Below, in pieces: positions 56,172 to 64,000 of a stretch of 64,000 nt of DNA. Origin of the DNA: Coniferiporia sulphurascens (taxonomy: Eukaryota > Basidiomycota > Agaricomycetes > Hymenochaetales > Hymenochaetaceae); assembly GCA_002794785.1 (NCBI GenBank), contig NBBA01000011.1, forward strand, positions 1,116,001-1,180,000, given 5' to 3'. How positions within the stretch are numbered: position 1 is the first letter of the stretch; the number at the start of each line of letters is the position of its first letter. Made by a program: the position numbers and the translations under genes. The notes below the pieces were generated by a model. That model made no database searches and was not told the origin of the DNA. It saw only the letters and a program-made list of their open reading frames with translations.

Positions 56172-59100
56172 ATGAGCGAAGGGCTAAATCAGATCACTAT
56201 TCCTGGTGTGTCTTCCGTCCCTTCAATTCTGAATTTCTGTAATAACCACTCCCCGTAGATTTTGATGAGGATGAATTCAGTTCATCGTCCGTGCCATTCG
56301 GTCGCAGTACCAATACCTTTGGGTTTGGCACGCCTTCTGGCGCTGAATCCCCGACCCTTTTGACACCAACCGCGGGACCAAGTTTAGAGAAAAACTCGGG
56401 GGATCGCGATTATTTTCACTCGCGCCAAGACTCTGCTGCGTCAGAGGACTCTGCATTCTCATTTCATGCGCCATCGACATCGTTTGCAGCTCGGTCAAAT
56501 ACGTCCATATCGTTGGCTCATTCGCCGCAGACCTCTCTACCAAACGTGGTACCTGTTACGAAGAAGTCGTCTTTCGCGTCCTTGCGAAATGCGTTCAAGA
56601 GTGGCGGAAAGTCCTCAGAAGCCCCACCTGTGCCGCTCTTAGACCGCCAGGCGTACCCGGCACTTCGCAACCCCTTTAGTCGGTCGGCGTCGTCCCTCGC
56701 GCACCACACGCCGTCTCCCTCAATCAAAAGTCCGCCTAATGGCTATCCTCGTCCGCCCACTCCATCGTCGAGTAACGGCCGCGAGCACGGGCGCGCTATG
56801 TCAGTGCGGGCGAAGGGTCATACTAACGGGCGTTCGCAACATTCGCATACAGGCTCGGTCTTTCACAACTCAGATGCAGGCAGCGACTACTCTTTCGGGT
56901 TTAACCATATTGTCCCCCGATTATCAACGCCACCCCCTGTACCTCGTGTTCCCAACGAGTTTGGTGGGTCGTCGCAGCGCATTGATACTCCTCCTTCGTC
57001 AGATGTAGAAGACAAAGTTATAATGGATCCGCGTACGCCGTCTGAATATGCTCTGCACGCCATCTTCATTCGCTTCGCCGCCCTTGCCGAAGATAAGATT
57101 GATCGTTTCCTTAGACAACCGCTGGAACGGGATCCTTGCCTGACTGATTACTTCGGACCTGAGATGGACTCAAAATTTGATGACCTTCTGAGGTCTCTCG
57201 GCCGTATAGCGACGAAAAGCACAAAACCAGTTATTGACTCTATAATGCGCTGGCGCAAGTCACAACTGGAAAGCGTCTCAGGAGACATTATTCTTATTCA
57301 TTCTTCCTCTTCCTCTTCTTATGCCCGCGCTACGCGCCCCAAGGAAATAGTCAATTTATTGAATGAGCGAAAAAGTCTCGCAAGCATCTACATCATGTGC
57401 CGCGCTCTTATTGCCGTTGTTCAATCTGTTCCCCGCGACGCCTTGGGCGAGAGCATGGGATTTAATCTTGAGGAGACAACCTTTGATCAATTCAAGCGGC
57501 CGGATCTCAAGCTCCTCTCGCAATCCTTGAACCACAGGGTCAATGCAGAGCTTTATTCATTACTGCTGGGGAAACTGTCGACAATCAGGTCAGTTTCGTA
57601 ACTGTCTTTGACTGCTTCGCAACTTAACGCGTTGATTAGATTTGTAAGCGTTACGGACCGTTTCTTGGCTGAACTTGGGCCAGTAGCTTCAAATCAAATC
57701 CCCAAAGATATGGACGTGAAGTATGAGAACCTCGTTAGGGCACTTAAGCACATAGAAATCAAGGTCTGGCCACCGGAAGCGTTTGAGGAGGGCGCAGAAT
57801 TCATGGAAGCTCTTTCAAAGCGCTTCGAACATGCGCATGGGTACCGCCTTAAGATTGCTTTTGCGGAGATACTTCAGCGGCTGCTGCATCCGATCGGAAA
57901 AGTAGGCCAAATTTGACCGTTTCGACTATCAGTCACCTAATTTTATGTATTAGACTGCGCAGGCCGAGGTCAACCATCCTATGTGGGCCAAGGCTATTGA
58001 GGTCATTTATCCGAAGGCGCGCGACATGATGAACAAACCTCGATACTGGCAAGTAGCATACCCCCTTGTCGTGACAAGTTTGTGTGTTGCACCACAAGAA
58101 TATTTCTTAAAAAACTGGATCGCCTGTTTTGAAGCTGGTATATCCAAACTCAAAGTATGTATTTTGGACACTAAGTTATAGAGAAAGATTTCACATCTAT
58201 TGATAGGAAAAACCGTTCCGTTTGGTGGTCATGAATGGGATAGTACGGCTCGTATGGACTTATTTATACCGCTGTCGGGAGTCTATATCAACAACGACAA
58301 CTCGACTGGATAATATCTTGAAACATTTCTTTCCACCATCCCGTTTAGGTATATATCCTGCGGACGACCACCTTGAACCACTGATCTACATAGTCCATTT
58401 CATACTATCGCGGCATTTTGATTTCGGAAGTGACCTGATATTAAGCTTGCTGCAAGAGCAGCAGATCAAGTCTGGGCTGAACAACATCTCATACTTACTG
58501 GCTCCAGAAAGGACGAGTATTGCCTTGGAGGCGACTCTGCGGTCTTTGCATCTACTGGAGAAAGACGAAGTCGCCCCAACATGGCCGTCCAGCGCTGACT
58601 TCGCAGCATTACCGAATGTAGATGATTATCCTTCGATTTCAAGCTTTAGCCCCCCGGCTTTGATGTCGAAACCGGGTATGGAGGAATTTTTCAACAGATG
58701 TGGTTCTACTCTCGCTTCGGTCACCGTGGCTTGTGCGAAGGCTGTGGGGCGAATGTCCATTTTTGACGATCAGTGGTCTTTTTCACGTCTCAACAGTTCT
58801 TACGAAGATACAGCCGGTCTCGTCATTCGGCAGCATCCGGAGGTCAACGTTGCATACCCCTCTGGTTTTACCAACCAGATAAGTATGTTGCAGGCATGCT
58901 TTTCGTCATGGCCGCGATGTCTCCATCCATCTCTACCTCTGGATGAGGCGCTGGATATGCTCATTCGTGCAATCATCCATGTCGAACCTTCTCTCGGTGA
59001 TGCGGCGTCTGGTGCCTTACAACGTGTGACGGAGGACCCGGGGCACCTCCCGCGCGTCCTATCGCGATTCACATCGTTCTTGTTCTCTCCGAAGCAGTTT

Positions 59101-62100
59101 ACCGCGGAGACGTCGGGAACCAGATTACCGTTTGAGAGTCTTCGACTTTTGAATGTTTGGTCTGGCATAGTTGAGGCTTGGGCCGATATCGTTACGGCAA
59201 AGACCGGCGACGGATTCGAAGAATCCAATACAACTCAGATTAATCAACAGTTCTTCGACAATGAAACTGGCGCCCTGTTCTTATTGAGCTCAAAGTCGAG
59301 CGCAATCCGTTCCGTCGGTGTTAAAGTGCTTCGTGTCCTTGAGAAACTTGTCAAGCGGTTTGAAGGGCAACCGTCGACTCCGTTAGACGAGCTGTCCGAT
59401 AACTCATTCCGTGTACTGAGCATTCTCTTGGACAAGGACCAATCGCGGACATACTTGTACGGTTTTGACGACCTTCTTGATACGAAGCAATTTTCTCGTC
59501 TAACTCAGTGGCGAGAATCTACGCTGGGTGATGTCCCTTTCAGGATTGCGGTTAGTGAGGACGACAGGGACCGCCATTTATGGTGGCTTGTCTATCCCTT
59601 GATTATCCGTTCGCAGGCGAATCAGCAATCGAAAGTCATACTATCCTGTCGAGAAATGTGGGTCGCAGCGGCGACACGATATCACTCCGCTGTTATCACT
59701 GTTTCAGGCGTCGGCAATCGTGTGTTAGCACCACAGGCCGGACGCACTCCCACTTTGGCGACTCGAGACCGCGAAAAGACCACAACTGATCCCATGCCTA
59801 TGATTGAACAGTGGCATATGTGGGTCAAGCTGACCTGCTGCACTTCCGTTTCGTCAGACATGAAGGGTTCAGCACATCACACCCGCGCGCTGTCAGATGC
59901 ACTACCAGATCGCGACCTTGTCTCAACCAATACGAGGGGTTTATTTCGTTACCTTATGCCTTTCCTTGATTCAGACTATAGCGCCTTTAGAGACATCGCC
60001 GTCTTATGCATAAGCTCGTTTCCTGACGATGCTTATAGGGATCTGTTGGATGACCTCGGAGCTTTTGCCGCCCGACACTTCTATGTCGACACGTCTAGAG
60101 TCAAGATGTCTCCGACCTCGACATCTAGGCGTAATAGGCGGCAAGATCGTCTTTATCTCGCAGTCGCGCACATCTATCAACTTACTGCACACCATCTCAA
60201 GGATCAAAGAGGAGTTGGCCGTCAAGACAGTCTCACAAACGTTCTTAAATTTGTTCGCCACACTCAAGCTTTCCTGAGCAGCTCTGAGATTAGAAGTGAT
60301 TGGCAGCAGCAACGTCTTCGGCGATATTTCTGCGGTATAGTCGAACGCCTTTTCGACGGCCTTTCAAGTCTTCAGTCTTCAGATAGGTTTATACCGGCGC
60401 ATACGCATCTGACCTTATATCGACTCTGCGAGGAATGGTGCCAATGTGGAAGCCAGTCTGAGAGGGTCAAGCAGCGTTTAATTACTATGCAGACTGCTGC
60501 AACAGCCGGTTTTCCTGATCCTCAACAAAAAGCCTCCGCCATTGCGCAGTTTCAGACGGAGACGAGGCTGTTATCGCACGCGGCCGCTGGCGCAATGGCT
60601 TCCTTATGTGTAAGGTCTCTTCTGCTACCCAGTAGTCTATATTTATCATATTTGTCCCTTTAACAGCAAAAGGCGTTTTTCCCGCCTGACTTGTCCTCTG
60701 GATCAACAACTGATAGATTGTCCTCGGATTTTTCTCTGCCTTTGGAAGTAGCTCCTACCCTTGATCGTCTTGTTGCCATGCTCGCGAACATGCATGACTC
60801 CGTAAAGTCATGTGGAAGGTGGGCTTGTTGATGCCATTTCAGGCGAGAATATTAAGTGCTAATCTTTCTCTAGGAAAGCGCTCCGCTCGCTCGTCGATAA
60901 TAAGGACGGCCACGATGACCTCCTTGACGAAGTCCTAAGGAGGAGTTTTGTCACGTCGATGGATCCCGAGACAAGCAGCTATCGCTTCTTTCAAATAGTT
61001 GCGGACGTCATATGCACCGGTGAATTTTGTCGGCTCACCTTCGGTCATGTCGTCTGTTTAGGTATCTCAAACCTAAGCAGTCAACTTGTCGACACTCGTC
61101 GCCTAGCACTAGCTGCCTTGGAAGCTGTGCACGTAAAAGCGGGAGGGATTACCAGTCTCTCTTGCTTTGAGGCTAGCGTCGGAAGTTCAGCCGCCAATGT
61201 TTATTTGGATGCACAATTTCGAGTCTCGCAACTTCTTGCCCAGGAACATCCAAATGAAGCCGTGAATGTCATTGTTCACTGCGCTTCAAAGCTCCCAATG
61301 GTTTACGATGTCCTCGCTGCGTCTGCGTTCACGCACATTCTCAGCGGATTGTCTCCCTGGTTTGCGTCCGTCAATCTGCTAGTGCAAGACAATTCTTCTC
61401 TTACGAAGGAAGGTCGGACAGTCCTGTATCATCTACTGTCATTGACTTTACGATACTCGGAAACATATCCGGACCAAGTATTTGCTTTGTGGAAACAATT
61501 AGTCGACGACTGTCATCCGAATGGGCACGCGACCATTCGATTTTTGTTGGAACATTCCTCCAAGGTGGGCAGCAGTGGCTTCGTGGGTTGCGCTCGAAAG
61601 GTTGTTGCCTGTCTTTCGCGTACCTCATGTGGTCGCCAAACCGTTGAGGAACTTTGCGACGTAATCGAGCCCGTGCGAATGCTTCCTACGATCGATCACA
61701 AATTAATGTTCCCAGATGCGGAGGAAACGAATCTTTGGTCTGACCTGGATGCATTGTTCGCAGAACAACCGAAACACTCTTTAGGAGCAGGCCAGTTTGC
61801 TTTACTTTTCCTTGGAGACGTTGCATTGCCGCGCTCCTGGGAGCTCAGGAAACAATTACCCATCCTTCTTCACGGCATCTTTACGCACATAGGACATCGT
61901 AATCCATTCGTACGAGAACAAGCAAGGCAGATGCTGTTCCAAATTTTACGTGCATGGCTTCCCGGCCGCGATGAAGTAGTCGACACCCCCTCGCTTCCGT
62001 CCCATAAAATTGTGATGTCGGCTGTGCTAGATCTCGAACGGGAGAGTAACGGTCTCTTTTGGACGGAAGATGACCCTATCTCGCAAATCAGCAATAGGAT

Positions 62101-63844
62101 GTCTCATCTCTGCTCCCTTGTGTTGCAATGGCTGGAGCCTTTGCAGCCGGATTTGGCGAACGAGTGGGGATCCCTGGCACTTCTTTGGGGAACGACGTGC
62201 TCGATTCGTCCAATAGCGTTCCGTTCACTTCAGATCTTCAGGTCATTAATGCCTAAGGTGACGCAAGCAGACCTTGCGCAGCTTTTAGGACGCCTTTCCA
62301 ATACAGTGGCCGCACAGGAGTCCAACTTGCATCCTTTCACGGTCGAACTCATCATTACACTTGGCTCAGTTGCGAAGTCTGAAAACTTGGACATTTCGCT
62401 TCTTCCTCAGTTGTATTGGTGTGCTGTGTCCTGCCTGTCGACGCCCGTGGAAGCCGAATTTATCCAACTCATTGATCTACTCGAATGCCTGCTGGACAAA
62501 CTGGATTTGAATGACCCTTACACGACCGAAGTTCTTCTTGCAAATAAGCCAGAAAACTTCATTGACGGAGCACCCGGTTTGCAGCCGCTTCTTCTTGCTG
62601 GGCTTCGGTCGGTCAGGACATATCGTCCTACGCTCAGGATTTTGAAGAGGCTATCAGACATTGCCGATTCAACGTTGGTCGATTCTTCTGGTAACCGCGT
62701 CCGTGATATGTATACTCTAATCCTTCCCTGGTGTCTTCGATCCATGGAGGAAAGCACGATGGATGACGTCGTGGTCGAATACGCAAATAGAGTGTCCCAA
62801 TTCGCGGAAGAAGAGGATCGTCCGAGTATCACTCGGATAATGGTTTCATTTGCGAAATCTCGTTTCAGAACGAAGGACGATTTCATGAGGCAGGCTGCTG
62901 CCGCGCTCCGCGAGCATTACGCACCCGACTATTGGACGGAAGTCGTTTCTCTACTCATGAGCTTGGTTTTGAACCAGGAACGCTGGCTGCGGGTCAAGTC
63001 CATGCAGTTCCTGAAAGTCCTGTTTCAGCTACGGGAGACAAGAAACCCAGTTGACAGACTAGGCTCGGAGCTCCTTATGCCTCTTCTGCGGCTCCTGCAA
63101 ACGGACTTGGCGGCCGAGGCTTTGGAAGTACTTGAGGAACCAATGACGATCTCTGGAGGGCTTGCCGCGAAGCACGTCCTGCGCATGAGCATGCATGTCA
63201 GTTCGGTGCCGCAGAACGATGTCGACGCGGTCACTGAAGTCTTTGGGATGCCGGATGACTCGGGGTGGAGTATCGCTCGTCCCGAGAGACAGCGCGAAGT
63301 CTGCCGTGCAAACGTTATGGCAGTGTTCGATACGTGCAAGGTGCCGACACGGCCGTCACGTATTGACTTCGAGCCGGAGGTCGACCGCTTCGCGGATCCT
63401 CTCGAGTCAGATCTCGGTGACCTCGTCCAGAATCTGCACGAATTGAGTACGTTCTTCCTCGGCGACCCAGATGCAGACGCGAACGTGGACGACCGCGACA
63501 AGCCACCGCCAATCCCTAGAGTTCCCCACCAGCACATGCACACACAGCCGCCGATGCCTCTGCCGAATCAGTTGCTGGAGGCGCGAGTTGCAGCGATTCT
63601 GGCCAAATCGACGGATGCCGCAGCAGCTCTTGATTCTCCGCAGACACCATTCGTCGATGTGTTCCATGTGAACCCGGCGAATGGCTTGACAGGCGTGCTA
63701 GGCCACGGATTCGAAGGGTCTGACGAAGACTCGGATAGCAGTGAATTCGACGTCGACACGTTCGGATTTGATACTTTTGCTAACATGTCCTCCGATGGGG
63801 GGCACCAGATGCAGAACGGATATTTTGCAGTAAAACATCGTTGA
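56172..63844 (+). CDS. PAG1: Cell morphogenesis protein PAG1/Tao3 (Furry family)
   Basis: Giant HEAT/ARM-like scaffold of the RAM (NDR kinase) network, controlling polarity and septation at the cell cortex. Seven exons were placed: 56172-56205, 56259-57588, 57640-57901, 57954-58154, 58207-60609, 60667-60818, 60874-63844; these sum to 7,353 nt, exactly 2,451 codons. N-terminus MSEGLNQITIPDFDEDEFSS, then a Ser/Pro-rich low-complexity region to about residue 240, the conserved start of the Furry N-domain YALHAIFIRFAALAEDKIDR, LRSLGRIATKSTKPVIDSIM, MWAKAIEVIYPKARDMM, PLVVTSLCVAPQEYFLKNW, long helical repeats, and an acidic C-terminus ending in a Gly/Asp/Ser-rich tail. No break seen. Fungal Tao3 proteins are of similar size. 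Confidence 0.93.
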
Positions 63845-64000
63845 TAACCAGCTATCACTTTCCCTAGCCTTTCCGTCTTTCCTCTTTCCTCAACCTTAAT
63901 TCTTGTTCCTTCTCTCAAGCCTGGGTTTCGCTCTTTTACCCCATTTCCTTCCATCGGATCACTCAAATAGTCTTGCATTTCCCCGCTCGCTTCACTTGTA
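63845..64000 (+). other. 3' flank of PAG1
   Basis: Pyrimidine-rich stretch, probably 3' UTR, to the window end. Nothing else seen. Confidence 0.4.

Overview
The window looks like nuclear DNA of an agaricomycete (mushroom-forming basidiomycete) fungus. Genes are cut by many short GT-AG introns of about 45-75 nt, both strands are densely used, and the set includes families typical of that group: FunK1 (fungal-type) protein kinases, a secreted bicupin oxalate decarboxylase, an RTA1-like membrane protein and a divergent G-protein alpha subunit. I cannot name the species. No tRNA, rRNA, CRISPR array or complete autonomous transposon was recognised.

Layout. 1-2.3 kb: repeat-rich left flank with an unrecognised gene fragment on the minus strand, a degenerate ~71-bp tandem repeat and a ~245-bp element with terminal inverted repeats. 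2.3-4.5 kb: oxalate decarboxylase. 5.2-25.0 kb: the striking part, five copies (A-E here) of one FunK1 kinase gene, in order A(+), B(-), C(+), D(-), E(-). B is intact over four exons (949 codons). A is heavily frameshifted, C has lost the kinase core and carries a small insertion, and D and E each have one apparent frameshift late in the gene. The spacers hold a TA-flanked MITE, palindromes, an STT3 gene fragment and GGGATCCC-type repeats. All five copies keep a palindromic GTCAC(G/A)TGAC-type site (one mismatch in A and in B) 60-120 bp upstream of the start, and the N-terminal half carries a D...ExK...Q pattern suggestive of a restriction-endonuclease-like fold joined to the kinase.

25.4-64 kb is ordinary gene-dense housekeeping DNA: mitochondrial ribosome recycling factor; sphingolipid 2-hydroxylase (SCS7/FA2H) divergent from the ribosome-biogenesis protein ENP2/NOL10; an FAD monooxygenase with one apparent frameshift; a SURF4/Erv29 ER cargo receptor; an ULS1/Rad5-type SNF2 translocase with RING; a 75-residue unknown; a SAM methyltransferase; an RTA1-like protein; a RING+RRM protein; an atypical G-alpha without the catalytic Gln; a CBS-domain protein; and the very large PAG1/Tao3 (Furry) scaffold, reconstructed as 2,450 residues.

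The two halves appear functionally unrelated. The left is a fast-evolving accessory kinase cluster lying among repeats; the right is conserved. Several otherwise conserved genes show exactly one frame break (ENP2 tail, FAD monooxygenase, kinases D and E), so part of this may be sequence error rather than biology.
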